DNA from: Jannaschia faecimaris
GTDB lineage: Bacteria > Pseudomonadota > Alphaproteobacteria > Rhodobacterales > Rhodobacteraceae
Assembly: GCF_900107415.1 (NCBI RefSeq)
Contig: NZ_FNPX01000005.1
Location: forward strand, 124,001-188,000
DNA length: 64,000 nt
Direction: 5' to 3'
Position numbers and translations under genes: made by a program. Positions 19,069 to 30,556 of the stretch are shown piece after piece (position 1 is the first letter of the stretch; every line of letters starts with the position of its first letter). The notes under the pieces were generated by a model. That model searched no databases. It worked only from the letters and a program-made list of their open reading frames with translations, and was not told the origin of the DNA.

Positions 19069-20190
19069 TCAAAGCATGTTCAAAAGCGATACGGATGGGT
19101 CGCCCGTCGCAGGCAGACCGCGTGACCGCTGAAACGCAGAAATCGCCGCGCGGCTGTTGGGGCCGATCACGCCGTCGTCCCCCTGCGTGTCGAAACCAGC
19201 GGCGGTCAGGCGGCGTTGCAATTCTTGCCGCTGGTCTATGGTTAGGCCGAAGCGATCAGGCCCGAAAGGCTGTCGCAGGGGACCGCCTCCGGCGATCCGG
19301 TCGGCCAGGTGCCCCACGCCGAGCGCATAGGAGTCCGAGTTGTTGTACCGCTTGATCACGCGGAAGTTCGGACCGGTCCGGAACGATGGGCCGCCCGCAT
19401 CGGGAGTCAGGTCACCGTTTGCATTCTCCACCGCCCAGTTCTGCCCGGAGGTCCAGCCCGCGCCGCGCAGGTAGGACGCCGCCGAGGCCAAGGCATCAGA
19501 AGGGTCCTCGCTCCAGATATCGCGGCGCCCGTCACCGGTGAAGTCTACAGCGGATTGCAGGTAGGACGTGGGGATGAACTGCGTGTGCCCCATTGCACCC
19601 GCCCAGCTTCCGAGCATGTTCCGCGTAGAAACGTCGCCCGCCTGAAGGATCTGCAATGCCGCGACCAGCTGCTTTTCAAAGAAAGCGCCACGCCGCCCGT
19701 CATAGGCCAGCGTCGACACCGCGCTGATCGTGGGAATGTCGCCGCGCCGTTGGCCGAAATTGCTCTCCACGCCCCAGATCGCGCAGACGATTTCGGCGGG
19801 GACGCCGTACCGGCCCTCGATCGACTGTAAGGTGTTACGGTGCCGGGCAAAGGCGGCACGGCCCTCCTGCACTTTCGACTCGGGGGCGACAATTGCGATG
19901 TAATCCTCAAAGCTGCGTTTGAACTCTGTCTGGTTGCGGTCGCGCGCGACGACGCCCGGCACAAATCCTTGCCCCCGAAACGCGGCCTCTATTACATTTG
20001 CCGAAAGCCCCTGCGCCCGCGCGCGTCCCTTGAACCCATCGACCCAGGCCGACCAGCCCGCAGTCGCGCGCGGCACAAGATCTGGGTCGGCTGCGCGAAG
20101 GCTGGGCCGCGATGAGGTTGGGGGCGCATCCGCGCAGGCCGACAGGGGCGCGGCGGCCAGCATCAGGGTGAACGTACGACGGGTGAACAT
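19069..20190 (-). CDS. MltB-type lytic murein transglycosylase
   Basis: A 373-residue envelope enzyme predicted to cleave peptidoglycan glycan strands to anhydromuropeptides. The N-terminus MFTRRTFTLMLAAAPLSACAD has twin arginines and an LSAC lipobox. The catalytic domain shows ICAIWGVESNFGQ, with the family's catalytic Glu, then GSWAGAMGHTQFIPTSY. A C-terminal peptidoglycan-binding domain (about residues 315-373) ends VIGPNSRAAISAFQRSRGL. The start at ATG 20190 matches the signal. Confidence 0.93.
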   Translation of the reverse strand: MFTRRTFTLMLAAAPLSACADAPPTSSRPSLRAADPDLVPRATAGWSAWVDGFKGRARAQGLSANVIEAAFRGQGFVPGVVARDRNQTEFKRSFEDYIAIVAPESKVQEGRAAFARHRNTLQSIEGRYGVPAEIVCAIWGVESNFGQRRGDIPTISAVSTLAYDGRRGAFFEKQLVAALQILQAGDVSTRNMLGSWAGAMGHTQFIPTSYLQSAVDFTGDGRRDIWSEDPSDALASAASYLRGAGWTSGQNWAVENANGDLTPDAGGPSFRTGPNFRVIKRYNNSDSYALGVGHLADRIAGGGPLRQPFGPDRFGLTIDQRQELQRRLTAAGFDTQGDDGVIGPNSRAAISAFQRSRGLPATGDPSVSLLNML

Positions 20191-20283
20191 GCCTGCATAT
20201 CCTTCTAACGAGGGTTTGCCGCATCCTACCCGACAGCGAGTCGCTGGCAAAGAGTCAGATCACCACCGGCACAGGTCCGCGCA

Positions 20284-21066
20284 TCACGCGGACCAGCGCG
20301 GCTTTCGCTTGTCGAAGAACGCTCCCACGCCCTCCGACGCCTCATCCCCGTCCCATCGGGCGGCCAGCGCATCGACGGTCGCGGCAATCGCGTCCTCGTC
20401 GATCACAGGCCCCAAAGATCGCGCCAACCGCTTGGCATCCGCCACCGCACCCGGGGCGCAGGACAGGTACGGGGTGACCTCCGCCTCGACCGCCGCATCC
20501 AGGTCTTCAGCCGCGACAACCTTCGACAGGACGCCCAACTCCACCGCCTCGGCTGCGTCGAACCGGCGGGAGTTCATAAAGACCCGCCGCGCGGGCCCCT
20601 CGCCCATCCGCGCGACCACGTAAGGCCCGATGGTCGCAGGAATCAGCCCCAGCCGTGTCTCGGTCAGGCCGAACAGGGCTCCTTCGGCCCCGATTGCCAC
20701 GTCCGAGACGCAGCAAAGGCCCACGCCCCCGCCGAAGGCCGCCCCCTGAACCCGCGCGATCAGCGGTTTTGGCATCGTGTTCAGCGCCTGCAACATCCCG
20801 GCCAGCCGCTTGCCCTCGACCGCCCGTGCCGCAGGCTCCGCATCGAATTGCGCCCGCATCCAGCGCAGATCGCCGCCCGCGCAGAACGACCGCCCCGTCC
20901 CCGTCAGCACCATGACCCGGCTGTCATCCGCGCCCAGCGTCCGCGCCAGCTCGGTCAGCTCGTCCATCATCGCCGCCGAGAGCGCGTTGTGCGTGTCCGG
21001 CAGGTTCAGCCGCACCGTCACCACGCCGCGATCGTCGCGCGTCACATCAAGTGTTTGATAGGTCAT
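20284..21066 (-). CDS. liuC: enoyl-CoA hydratase family, probable methylglutaconyl-CoA hydratase
   Basis: A 260-residue crotonase-fold enzyme. The oxyanion-hole segments are GRSFCAGGDLRWM (about residues 60-72) and GAAFGGGVGLCCVSDVAIG (about 105-123). It overlaps the HMG-CoA lyase gene by four bases at the end of the leucine operon. The specific hydration of 3-methylglutaconyl-CoA to HMG-CoA is therefore inferred from context. Sequence alone supports only the crotonase family. Confidence 0.85.
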   Translation of the reverse strand: MTYQTLDVTRDDRGVVTVRLNLPDTHNALSAAMMDELTELARTLGADDSRVMVLTGTGRSFCAGGDLRWMRAQFDAEPAARAVEGKRLAGMLQALNTMPKPLIARVQGAAFGGGVGLCCVSDVAIGAEGALFGLTETRLGLIPATIGPYVVARMGEGPARRVFMNSRRFDAAEAVELGVLSKVVAAEDLDAAVEAEVTPYLSCAPGAVADAKRLARSLGPVIDEDAIAATVDALAARWDGDEASEGVGAFFDKRKPRWSA

Positions 21067-21914
21067 CCACGCATCTCCCGCGCCATTTGTGCCGCCTTGG
21101 CAATCACCGCCGCATCCAGTCCAGTGACGAACCCCGCAGCCTCCAGATGGCCCATGACGGCCTCCGTTGCCACGTTGCCCGCAGCACCCGGCGCATAGGG
21201 GCAACCGCCCAGCCCACCCACGGCCGCGTCGAATACCCGCAGGCCCCGTCCAAGCGCCACATCCACATTGTCGAGCGCGCGCCCCGCAGTATCGTGGAAA
21301 TGACCAGCCAGTTTGGCAGCCTCCATCTCCTCCAGCACGGTCGCGAGCATCGCGTCCACCCCCTCGGGCGTTCCCCGCCCGATGGTGTCGCCCAAGCTGA
21401 CCTCATAACAGCCGAGCGCCTGCATCGCGGCCACCACGGTCGCCACACTTCCGGGGGCAACGGGGCCGTCAAATGGGCAATCCGTTACGCAGGAGACATA
21501 GCCCCGCACAGGCATCCCGTCCCGCCGCGCGGCTTCGACCACCGGAGTGAACCGCTCCAGACTTTCGGCGATCGTGGCGTTCAGATTTGCCTTGGAGAAC
21601 CCTTCCGATGCGCTGGCGAAGATTGCAACTTCGTCCACCCGCGCCGCTCGCGCGCCCTCGTAGCCCCGCAGGTTCGGCGTCAGCGCCGCATAGGACACGC
21701 CCTCGGCCCGGTCGATACCCGCCAGAACCTGCGCCCCGTCAGCCATCTGCGGCACCCATTTCGGGCTGACGAAGCTCGCCACCTCGATCCTCCGGAACCC
21801 ACCTTTCGAGAGACAATCGATCAGCGCGATCTTCTCGGCCACCGGAATCATCCGCTTTTCGTTCTGCAATCCGTCGCGCGGGCCGACTTCGAAGATTTCA
21901 ACGAAGTCAGACAT
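21063..21914 (-). CDS. liuE: hydroxymethylglutaryl-CoA lyase
   Basis: A 283-residue TIM-barrel lyase that splits HMG-CoA to acetyl-CoA and acetoacetate, the last step of leucine breakdown. It has the substrate-site VGPRDGLQNEK (about residues 10-20), the metal-ligand HFHDTAGRALDN (about 195-206) and the catalytic-cysteine loop GGLGGCPYAPGAAGN (about 225-240). ATG 21914 overlaps the end of the GST gene. Confidence 0.93.
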   Translation of the reverse strand: MSDFVEIFEVGPRDGLQNEKRMIPVAEKIALIDCLSKGGFRRIEVASFVSPKWVPQMADGAQVLAGIDRAEGVSYAALTPNLRGYEGARAARVDEVAIFASASEGFSKANLNATIAESLERFTPVVEAARRDGMPVRGYVSCVTDCPFDGPVAPGSVATVVAAMQALGCYEVSLGDTIGRGTPEGVDAMLATVLEEMEAAKLAGHFHDTAGRALDNVDVALGRGLRVFDAAVGGLGGCPYAPGAAGNVATEAVMGHLEAAGFVTGLDAAVIAKAAQMAREMRG

Positions 21915-22544
21915 CGGGCACCTCGTAAAACTCCTGCGAATAGAGGCCGGTTTCATCGTTGGCCCTTTGCCATGCATCGCGCGCCTCGATCCGCGCGAAC
22001 CAAGCCGCCATCCGGGGCCGGTCACCGATCCGGTGGAACCGTCGCGCCATCATCACCGCCTGCCCGACGGCCACATCCGCCGCAGAAAATTCTGACAATA
22101 GCCAGTCACCCGTCAACCGCGCGTCGATCGCGTCAAAGCATTTGCCGACTCGCGCCGCCTCCAGTTTCATCACCACGGGGGAACGCATCGACGGGTCGCG
22201 CAGCATGATGTGGCTCTGGGTCAAGGCGGCGGAGTGTTGGGAAATCGTTTCGGCAAAATGGAGCCAGATCAGCCAATCCGCCCGCTCCGCGTCGCCCGGC
22301 GTGCGGCCCAGCCGCCCAAACCGCTCGCACAGGATTTCGATGATGGCCCCCGCTTCCCAATACGACCGGCCGTCCATCTCAAGCGCCGGCACACGGCCAG
22401 CGGGGTTCAGCGCAAGAAAGTCGTCCGAACGAAGCGTCTTGTCGAAGGGCCAGACCCGCACGTCAAAGTCGATACCCAACTCGTACAGCAGCCACAGCAC
22501 CCGCTGCGACCGGCTTTGCGGCACGTGGTGCAGGACGATACGGC

Positions 22545-22548
<4 letters not shown>
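21907..22548 (-). CDS. glutathione S-transferase family protein
   Basis: A 213-residue cytosolic GST. The N-terminal thioredoxin-like domain starts RIVLHHVPQSRSQRVLWLLYELG and contains the cis-Pro/Ser region GRVPALEMDGRSYWEAGAI (about residues 50-68). An all-helical C-terminal domain follows. It overlaps mccA upstream (4 bases) and HMG-CoA lyase downstream (8 bases), so it is fully inside the leucine operon. Whether it acts on a pathway CoA ester or on stress products is unknown. Confidence 0.87.
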
Positions 22549-24476
<1,928 letters not shown>

Positions 24477-24597
24477 CACGTCTCCTCCAATTCGTTACGC
24501 GCGCCGTGATCGTCTGCGGCAAGGACGGCACCTCGGACATCGGGCTGCGGGAATCGACCGCAGGTGCGACGGTCGGCACGCACCGGGGGCGGACCGG

Positions 24598-25026
24598 TCA
24601 CTCTCCGCCCCCTGCAAAATCCTCGACGATCCGAAACCGCTCGCACATGATCTTCATGTCCGCCGACCAGCCGCCCGTCCGCTCAAAATACGCCCGGTAG
24701 GCTTCCCGCCAGTGCGCAAGGTCCCGGAACTCGCCCTGCGCCGCGACGAAATCCTCGTCCATCTCCGACCAGCGCCGTGTCTCGACCTCAACCGTCTCGA
24801 CCATGACAGCGGGCCGGCCGTCCCACTCGAGCGCCACATCACGCCGCCCCACTTCGGGCCAGGCGTCGCCCTTGTCGCCGTAGTGGTGCGCCGCTTCGCA
24901 GGTCGCGGTCTTCCGGCCTGCGCGCACCAGCGCAAGAATCTCGGCGGATAACGCTTCCGAGTCCCCGAAACGGAACGTCTCCGCCTCGGGGTTCGCGTCG
25001 ATGATCTGTTGCAGACTTCTGGTCAT
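24598..25026 (-). CDS. ASCH-domain protein
   Basis: A 142-residue single-domain protein. RFGDSEALSAEILALVRAGRKTATCEA (about residues 19-45), with the GRKTAT turn and a following RRDVALEWDGRPAVMVETVEV strand pair, is typical of the ASCH (PUA-like) fold. ASCH domains are thought to bind RNA or nucleotides; some act as N4-acetylcytidine amidohydrolases. It sits between the two carboxylase subunit genes with intergenic gaps of 121 and 46 bases, so it may be a bystander in the operon. Confidence 0.82.
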   Translation of the reverse strand: MTRSLQQIIDANPEAETFRFGDSEALSAEILALVRAGRKTATCEAAHHYGDKGDAWPEVGRRDVALEWDGRPAVMVETVEVETRRWSEMDEDFVAAQGEFRDLAHWREAYRAYFERTGGWSADMKIMCERFRIVEDFAGGGE

Positions 25027-25038
25027 TCTTCGCTTTCC

Positions 25039-25057
25039 AAATACTCCCGCCGGAGGC
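25039..25057. repeat. short dispersed GC-rich element, intergenic copy
   Basis: AAATACTCCCGCCGGAGGC lies between mccB and the ASCH gene. A near copy (17 of 19 bases identical) lies inside xdhB at 63236-63254. The CCGCCGGAGGCGG end can form a small hairpin. Elements of this form are familiar at gene ends in Roseobacter-group genomes. Confidence 0.5.
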
Positions 25058-25072
25058 GGTCACCGCCGCCAA

Positions 25073-26677
25073 TCACATGCGGAACACGCCGAAACGGGTT
25101 TCCTGAAGGGGGGCATTCAACGCCGCCCGCAGGGACAGCGCCAACACCTTCCGCGACTGGCGCGGGTCGATGATCCCGTCGTCCCAGAGCCGCGCGGAGG
25201 CATAGAGCGGGTGCGACTGGCGTGCGAACATCTCCTCGGTCGGGCGTTTGAATGCGGCCTCATCCTCGGCTGACCACTCCTGCCCGGCCCGCTCCATGGC
25301 ATCGCGCTTGACCGTGGCCAGCACCCCCGCGGCCTGCGGCCCGCCCATGACGGAGATTCGCGAATTGGGCCAGGTCCACAGGAACCGCGGCTGATAGGCC
25401 CGCCCGCTCATGCCATAGTTCCCGGCCCCGAAGGACCCGCCCACCAGCATGGTGATCTTGGGCACATTCGTCGTGGCCACGGCGGTGACCATCTTGGCAC
25501 CATGGCGCGCGATGCCCTCGTTTTCGTACTTCTTGCCAACCATGAAACCGGTGATGTTTTGCAAGAAAACCAGCGGGATATTCCGCTGCGAACACAGTTC
25601 AACGAAATGCGCACCCTTCGCGGCGGCCTCGGAAAACAGCACGCCATTGTTGGCAACCAGGCCGACTGGCATCCCCTCGACATGGGCGAACCCGGTCACC
25701 AGGGTCTCGCCGAACCGTGCCTTGAACTCATCAAAGCGCGACCCATCGACGAGGCGCATGATGACCTCGCGGATGTCGTAGGGCGTGCGCAGATCGCCGG
25801 GCACCACGTCCAGCAATTCCTCCGGATCGTACGCCGGATCGTCGAAGGTGACCTCGGCTACGTTGCTCAGCGGGTCGCGGTTCAGGTTCCCGACGGCCTG
25901 CCGCGCAAGGGCCAGCGCATGGGCGTCGTTCTCGGCCAGGTAATCGGCCACGCCGGACAGGCGCGTGTGCACGTCGCCACCGCCCAGTTCCTCGACCGTG
26001 ACGACCTCCCCGGTCGCGGCCTTCACCAGCGGGGGACCCGCAAGAAAGATCGTTCCCTGTTCGCGCACGATGATGCTGACGTCCGACATTGCGGGCACAT
26101 AGGCACCGCCCGCCGTGCACGACCCCATGACGACGGCGATCTGTGCGATGCCCTTCGCGCTCATCCGCGCCTGATTGTAGAAGATGCGCCCGAAGTGATC
26201 GCGGTCGGGGAAAACTTCGTCCTGATTGGGCAGGTTCGCCCCGCCGCTGTCCACCAGATAGACACAGGGAAGGCGGCATTCCTCGGCGATCTCCTGCGCG
26301 CGCAGGTGCTTTTTGACGGTGATCGGGTAATAGGTGCCGCCTTTTACCGTGGCGTCGTTGCACACCACCATGACATCGCGGCCGTGCACCCGGCCGATCC
26401 CCGCGATCGCCCCGCCGCCCGGCGCGACGTTATCGTACATGTCGTACCCGGCGAAAGCACCGACTTCGAGGAAGGGTGATCCGGGGTCGAGCAGGCCCGC
26501 AACCCGGTCGCGCGGCAGCATCTTGCCGCGCGACAGGTGCCGGTCGCGGGATTTTTGCCCTCCGCCCGCCGCCGCAGCCTCTGCGGCGGTGCGGACCTCG
26601 GCCAGCGCATCGAGGTGGGCGGCCCGGTTCGTCTTCGCTTGATCGGAACTGGCGATGAGCGATGAAGTGAGTTTCAT
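25073..26677 (-). CDS. liuB: methylcrotonyl-CoA carboxylase, carboxyltransferase beta subunit
   Basis: A 534-residue carboxyltransferase of the crotonase superfamily that moves CO2 from biotin to 3-methylcrotonyl-CoA. Family segments include [22 protein letters not shown] (about residues 50-71), the oxyanion-hole [16 protein letters not shown] (about 188-203) and [16 protein letters not shown] (about 415-430). It is the first of the two subunit genes in transcription order. The ATG overlaps the stop of an upstream 46-codon ORF. Confidence 0.93.
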   Translation of the reverse strand: MKLTSSLIASSDQAKTNRAAHLDALAEVRTAAEAAAAGGGQKSRDRHLSRGKMLPRDRVAGLLDPGSPFLEVGAFAGYDMYDNVAPGGGAIAGIGRVHGRDVMVVCNDATVKGGTYYPITVKKHLRAQEIAEECRLPCVYLVDSGGANLPNQDEVFPDRDHFGRIFYNQARMSAKGIAQIAVVMGSCTAGGAYVPAMSDVSIIVREQGTIFLAGPPLVKAATGEVVTVEELGGGDVHTRLSGVADYLAENDAHALALARQAVGNLNRDPLSNVAEVTFDDPAYDPEELLDVVPGDLRTPYDIREVIMRLVDGSRFDEFKARFGETLVTGFAHVEGMPVGLVANNGVLFSEAAAKGAHFVELCSQRNIPLVFLQNITGFMVGKKYENEGIARHGAKMVTAVATTNVPKITMLVGGSFGAGNYGMSGRAYQPRFLWTWPNSRISVMGGPQAAGVLATVKRDAMERAGQEWSAEDEAAFKRPTEEMFARQSHPLYASARLWDDGIIDPRQSRKVLALSLRAALNAPLQETRFGVFRM

Positions 26678-26814
26678 GGGGTCATCCCTTCAAGATGGGA
26701 AAGCTTTCGCAGGCGACCTGCGATGTCTGTAATTTGGAACCCGCGGTGGATCATCGCGGCCTGGCGCGCAAACGCTGTGCCCGTCAGCAGGGTTAGAACC
26801 ATCATCAGGCGCAT
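26674..26814 (-). CDS. putative 46-residue exported micro-protein in the leucine operon
   Basis: This short ORF starts at ATG 26814, overlapping the stop of the LprI-like gene (TGATG). It ends with a TGA overlapping the mccB ATG (ATGA). The first 16 residues ([16 protein letters not shown]) look like a signal peptide, and the remainder ([10 protein letters not shown]...) is basic. The exact fit to both neighbours supports translation. I recognise no family. If real, it is either a tiny secreted peptide or a coupling leader for mccB. Confidence 0.5.
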   Translation of the reverse strand: MRLMMVLTLLTGTAFARQAAMIHRGFQITDIAGRLRKLSHLEGMTP

Positions 26815-27320
26815 CAAAACTGCTCCCAGCGGCTGCGCAGGTCCAGTACCCGCGTCGCGGTGTGGTCCAGCATGCAGGACGCGTATTCGATATGGCGCAT
26901 GGACCCGGAGCCCCAGCTTGCCGCCGCGGCGGTGCAGTCGGCGTCGCGGAAAGCAACCCAAGCGCGCTGCGCCGCCACGAGTGTCTCGTCAGCGTGGCTG
27001 AACACCCCGTCGAAATACGGGCGCTCGGCCTCGTCCAGTGCCTTGGCCGCCGCACGGTGGCGGGGCCAGTCAGAGTTCAGCACCTCGTCCCAAAGGCCGT
27101 TTTCCATCATCGTGCAGCCCGACATTCCGAGGGTTGTCTGCCCTCCCTCGTCGGCCTTCATGCAGGCCGTCGCGATCTTGCCGATGCAGTCACGCAATTC
27201 CCCCGGTTCCGCGTCGGGGCGGCCGAGGCAGGCGTCGAACGCCATCCGATAGGGTTCCGGATCGGCAGACTGCGCCCAGCCAGGCGTCGCCAGCAGCAGC
27301 AAGGTCGCAGCGCGGATCAT
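26814..27320 (-). CDS. LprI/DUF1311-like exported protein (second of a pair)
   Basis: A 168-residue protein with a signal peptide (MIRAATLLLLATPGWAQ). The C-terminal half carries the DUF1311 (LprI-type) signature AAQRAWVAFRDADC (about residues 120-133) and a later YASCMLD. LprI in mycobacteria inhibits lysozyme, but for most members the role is unknown. Six mature cysteines suggest disulfides in the periplasm. Its ATG overlaps the stop of the upstream paralogue. Its location inside a leucine catabolism operon is unexpected. Confidence 0.83.
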   Translation of the reverse strand: MIRAATLLLLATPGWAQSADPEPYRMAFDACLGRPDAEPGELRDCIGKIATACMKADEGGQTTLGMSGCTMMENGLWDEVLNSDWPRHRAAAKALDEAERPYFDGVFSHADETLVAAQRAWVAFRDADCTAAAASWGSGSMRHIEYASCMLDHTATRVLDLRSRWEQF

Positions 27321-27799
27321 CTGCCCTGCCCCGCCAGTTCGGCATCCAGACGCAGCGCCTGCTCCGCCGTCAGGCGCATCAGGCAATCGGTTGCCGCAGG
27401 GTTGCCGCCTGTACCGCCACCGAAGGTCGTGCGGATGAAGTCGCACTGTGCATCGCGCCATGCAATCCAGGCCCGCTGCGCCGCGCGGAGCGCGGGCGTC
27501 ATGGCCGGTGCGGCGGACCCATAGCTCTTCAGTTCCGCGTCTTGCGCTTCAGTCAGATCAATCAGCACGCCATACACACGGTTCAACTCGGCGTCCCAGA
27601 ACGTCAGTTCAGCGCGCAGACAAAACCCGTATCCAACGTTGCTCCCGGTCTGAGCGGAGCAGGCCGCCGCTTCATCACCAACGCAGGTGGAGGGGGACGC
27701 ACTGTCAAGGCAGGCCTGCACCTGCGTCTGATCGAAGGGCACATCCTGCGCAGCAGCGGGTACGGCGACAAGGAGGGCGAGAACAAGCCAACGGGTCAT
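27317..27799 (-). CDS. LprI/DUF1311-like exported protein (first of a pair)
   Basis: A 160-residue protein with signal peptide MTRWLVLALLVAVPAAAQ. The DUF1311 signature AAQRAWIAWRDAQC (about residues 108-121) and the following ATDCLMRLTAEQALRLD match its downstream neighbour in layout and cysteine positions. The two form a tandem paralogous pair with a four-base overlap. The gene begins 186 bases after the isovaleryl-CoA dehydrogenase stop. Function unknown. Confidence 0.83.
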   Translation of the reverse strand: MTRWLVLALLVAVPAAAQDVPFDQTQVQACLDSASPSTCVGDEAAACSAQTGSNVGYGFCLRAELTFWDAELNRVYGVLIDLTEAQDAELKSYGSAAPAMTPALRAAQRAWIAWRDAQCDFIRTTFGGGTGGNPAATDCLMRLTAEQALRLDAELAGQGR

Positions 27800-27985
27800 G
27801 TCGACCTCTGAGCCACGTCGCCACAGGGTTTGAGGTTGACGCCTTCGCGCCGAACATCGCAACGGACGGTCCCCAGCCTGTTCACAGCGCCACCTGCGCA
27901 GCGTCACCCAAACGGAAATCGGCGAACTGGAACATCGCGGGATGCCCAAGGCAAGTCAGGGCAGAAACAATGTGGAAAGATCCAT

Positions 27986-29149
27986 TCACCCCATTGCTCC
28001 CATCAGTTCCCGACCCACCAGCATCCGGCGGATCTCGGATGTGCCCGCCCCGATTTCCATCAACTTGGCATCGCGGAACAGGCGCGCAACGGGGCTGTCG
28101 GCCATGAAGCCCGCTCCGCCCATGGCCTGCACGGCCTGATGCGCCTGCTTCATCGCCTCTTCGGAGGCGTAGAGCACGCAGGCCGCCGCATCCTGCCGCG
28201 TCACCTGCCCCCGGTCGCAGGCCTTGGCCACTTCGTAGACATAGGCGCGGGCCGAGTTCATTGCGGTGTACATGTCCGCGATCTTGCCCTGCATCAGCTG
28301 AAAGCTTCCAATCGGTTTTCCAAACTGCTTGCGCTCGACCATGTAGGGCATGATCGCGTCCAGACAGGCGGCCATGATGCCGGTGCCGATGCCCGCCAGC
28401 ACGACACGCTCGTAATCCAGACCTGACATCAGTACGTTCACGCCGCGCCCCTCCTCGCCAAGAATGTTGTCGAAGGGGACTTCGACGTCCTCGAACACCA
28501 GCTCGGCCGTATTCGAGCCGCGCATCCCCATCTTGTCGAAATGCTTGGAGGTGCTGAACCCCGTCATCGACTTTTCGATCAGAAAGGCGGTGATGCCCTT
28601 GGACCCGGCTTCCGGGTCGGTCTTGGCATAGACCACCAGCGTGGAGGCGTCGGGGCCGTTCGTGATCCAGTACTTCGTACCGTTGAGAATGAAGCGGTCG
28701 TTGCGCTTCTCGGCCCGCAGTTTCATGGACACCACGTCCGACCCGCTGCCCGCCTCGGACATGGCAAGCGCGCCGACATGTTCGCCGGAAATCAGTCCCG
28801 GCAGATATTTTGCCTTCTGCTCCGCCGTACCGTTCAGCGCGATCTGATTCACGCAAAGATTTGAATGCGCGCCATAGGACAGGCTGACCGAGGCGGAGGC
28901 ACGCGCGATTTCCTCGACCGCGATGACATGGGCAAGGTAGCCCATACCGGCCCCGCCATCGGCCTCGGGCACGGTGATGCCCAACAGCCCCAACTCCCCC
29001 ATTTCGGTCCAGAGGTTGGCCGGGAATTCATTGGAGGCGTCGATTTCGCCAGCAAGCGGCGCAACACGGTCCTGCGCCCAACGGTGGACCATCTCGCGGA
29101 GGGCGTTGACGTCTTCGCCCAGATCGAACTGCATGGTGGCGTTGAACAT
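27986..29149 (-). CDS. liuA: isovaleryl-CoA dehydrogenase
   Basis: A 387-residue FAD-dependent acyl-CoA dehydrogenase, the first committed step after leucine transamination and decarboxylation. Acyl-CoA dehydrogenase signatures include [16 protein letters not shown] (about residues 133-148) and [20 protein letters not shown] (about 343-362). Context with both MCC subunits and HMG-CoA lyase supports the isovaleryl assignment. A strong GGGAGGA lies 6 bases upstream of ATG 29149. It leads the operon. Confidence 0.94.
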   Translation of the reverse strand: MFNATMQFDLGEDVNALREMVHRWAQDRVAPLAGEIDASNEFPANLWTEMGELGLLGITVPEADGGAGMGYLAHVIAVEEIARASASVSLSYGAHSNLCVNQIALNGTAEQKAKYLPGLISGEHVGALAMSEAGSGSDVVSMKLRAEKRNDRFILNGTKYWITNGPDASTLVVYAKTDPEAGSKGITAFLIEKSMTGFSTSKHFDKMGMRGSNTAELVFEDVEVPFDNILGEEGRGVNVLMSGLDYERVVLAGIGTGIMAACLDAIMPYMVERKQFGKPIGSFQLMQGKIADMYTAMNSARAYVYEVAKACDRGQVTRQDAAACVLYASEEAMKQAHQAVQAMGGAGFMADSPVARLFRDAKLMEIGAGTSEIRRMLVGRELMGAMG

Positions 29150-29167
29150 CGAGTCCTCCCAAGGAAT

Positions 29168-29181
29168 TGAACGCTTGTTCA
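29168..29181 (-). promoter_or_regulatory. candidate operator of the leucine operon
   Basis: TGAAC-GCTT-GTTCA is a perfect inverted repeat directly downstream of the candidate -10 box and 19 bases before the first gene. A repressor bound here would cover the transcription start. The symmetry resembles TetR-family operators, but no regulator gene is adjacent, so the protein is unknown. Confidence 0.5.
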
Positions 29182-29182
29182 G

Positions 29183-29211
29183 TTAATAGCGCGGGTCCCG
29201 CCCCCTGTCTA
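29183..29211 (-). promoter_or_regulatory. candidate sigma-70 promoter of the leucine operon
   Basis: On the minus strand TAGACA (29206-29211, five of six to TTGACA) lies 17 bases before TATTAA (29183-29188). It is the best promoter match I found in the window and stands in the 237-base gap upstream of isovaleryl-CoA dehydrogenase. I see nothing else in the rest of that gap. Confidence 0.55.
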
Positions 29212-29386
29212 CCAGACTCGACACGCACCGATGCAAAAAGGACGCGATCCGCCCGCATTTAAACGGCGAGGAGTTCAGCGGGGCGGCACTTCAAACGTCA
29301 CTGCATCGGGTCGGCGGGCCATCCCTGAGCCGTCGGGAATGTCGTTCATCCGTCTGCGGCTGGTAAACTCAGCGGCACAATTCTTG

Positions 29387-30556
29387 TCAAAGGTGCTTCT
29401 TCGCCTCGTCCGCAACGATGCCGGTGATCGTCGCACAATCGTCCAAATCGAAGGTCAGCGGTACGCGCATGTCCAGCAACCGGGCCAGGATCGCGTCGGT
29501 CTGTGGCAGGGACTGTGCCTCGACATAGGCCCAGTGGTGGTGGGCCGAGGTGAAGCCCTGCGCCGTCGCATGACCAAACCACTTCCACTCTACGCCCCGC
29601 GCAACGCAACCGGCGATGAAGTCGGGGACGCGCGCCGGATCGTCCGCCAGAACCTGGATGGAGGAACCGACGTAGCTTTCATCCTTTGCCCGCTCGATCA
29701 CGCGCAGGCCCGGCAAGTTGCGCAGCCCCGACTCCAGCGCGTCGTACCGCGCGTTCCAGCGGCGTGCCTGTTCGGGAAGGTCCGCCACCTGCGGACGGAG
29801 GATCGCGGCGCGCAATTCGTCCATCCGGCCCGAGACATTCGGCATCTCGCCCTTGTGGCGGGCAAACACCTCTTCATCTGGGGCGGTGCCATTACGGGCG
29901 TAAAGCATGTAGCTGCCCGACAGCAGGATCATCTTCGCGGCAAGGTCCGGATCATCCGTCACGATCAACCCGCCCTCGCCCGAATTGACGTGCTTGTATG
30001 TCTGGCAGGAATAGCACCCGACCGCGCCCCAGCGCCCCGACGGCACCCCGTCCCACGCCGCCCCCATGGTATGCGCGCAATCCTCGATCACGGCGACACC
30101 GGCGGCATCGCAGATCGCCATCAGCCGGCGCATATCCGCGATATGGCCGCGCATGTGACTCAGCATCAGAACGCGCGCCTGACCGGCCTTGGCCTCCAGG
30201 TCGTCAAGGTCGATGCATAGGTCTTCACCGACTTCGACCAGCACGGGCTTTGCCCCCACGGCGGCAATGGCACCCGGTACCGGGGCCAGTGTCCAACCGT
30301 TGGTCAGCACCGGATCGCCCGGCCCCACACCCAAAGCCCGCATCGCACACCCCATGGCATAGCCGCCCGAAGCCACGGCCAGCGCATGTTTCGCGCCAGT
30401 CTGCGCGGCAAATTCGTTTTCCAGCGCCGCGACTTCCGACGGGTCGGCCCCGTAGCGATGCAGCGCGCCCGAGCGCATGACGCGGACGGCGGCTTCGATC
30501 GCGGGTTCGGGGATCGGCTCCTGCCGCGTAAACGGTTTGGTGAAATTTTCCGTCAT
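29387..30556 (-). CDS. DegT/DnrJ/EryC1/StrS-family PLP aminotransferase
   Basis: A 389-residue fold-type I PLP enzyme; relatives aminate nucleotide-sugars or similar keto substrates. The cofactor region VIEDCAHTMGAAWDG (about residues 155-170) and the internal lysine in SCQTYKHVNSGEGG (about 185-200) are intact. ATG 30556 overlaps the phosphatase stop (ATGA); longer in-frame extension runs through that gene and was rejected. With a phosphatase and glmUS nearby, an amino-sugar role is possible but unproven. Confidence 0.87.
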   Translation of the reverse strand: MTENFTKPFTRQEPIPEPAIEAAVRVMRSGALHRYGADPSEVAALENEFAAQTGAKHALAVASGGYAMGCAMRALGVGPGDPVLTNGWTLAPVPGAIAAVGAKPVLVEVGEDLCIDLDDLEAKAGQARVLMLSHMRGHIADMRRLMAICDAAGVAVIEDCAHTMGAAWDGVPSGRWGAVGCYSCQTYKHVNSGEGGLIVTDDPDLAAKMILLSGSYMLYARNGTAPDEEVFARHKGEMPNVSGRMDELRAAILRPQVADLPEQARRWNARYDALESGLRNLPGLRVIERAKDESYVGSSIQVLADDPARVPDFIAGCVARGVEWKWFGHATAQGFTSAHHHWAYVEAQSLPQTDAILARLLDMRVPLTFDLDDCATITGIVADEAKKHL

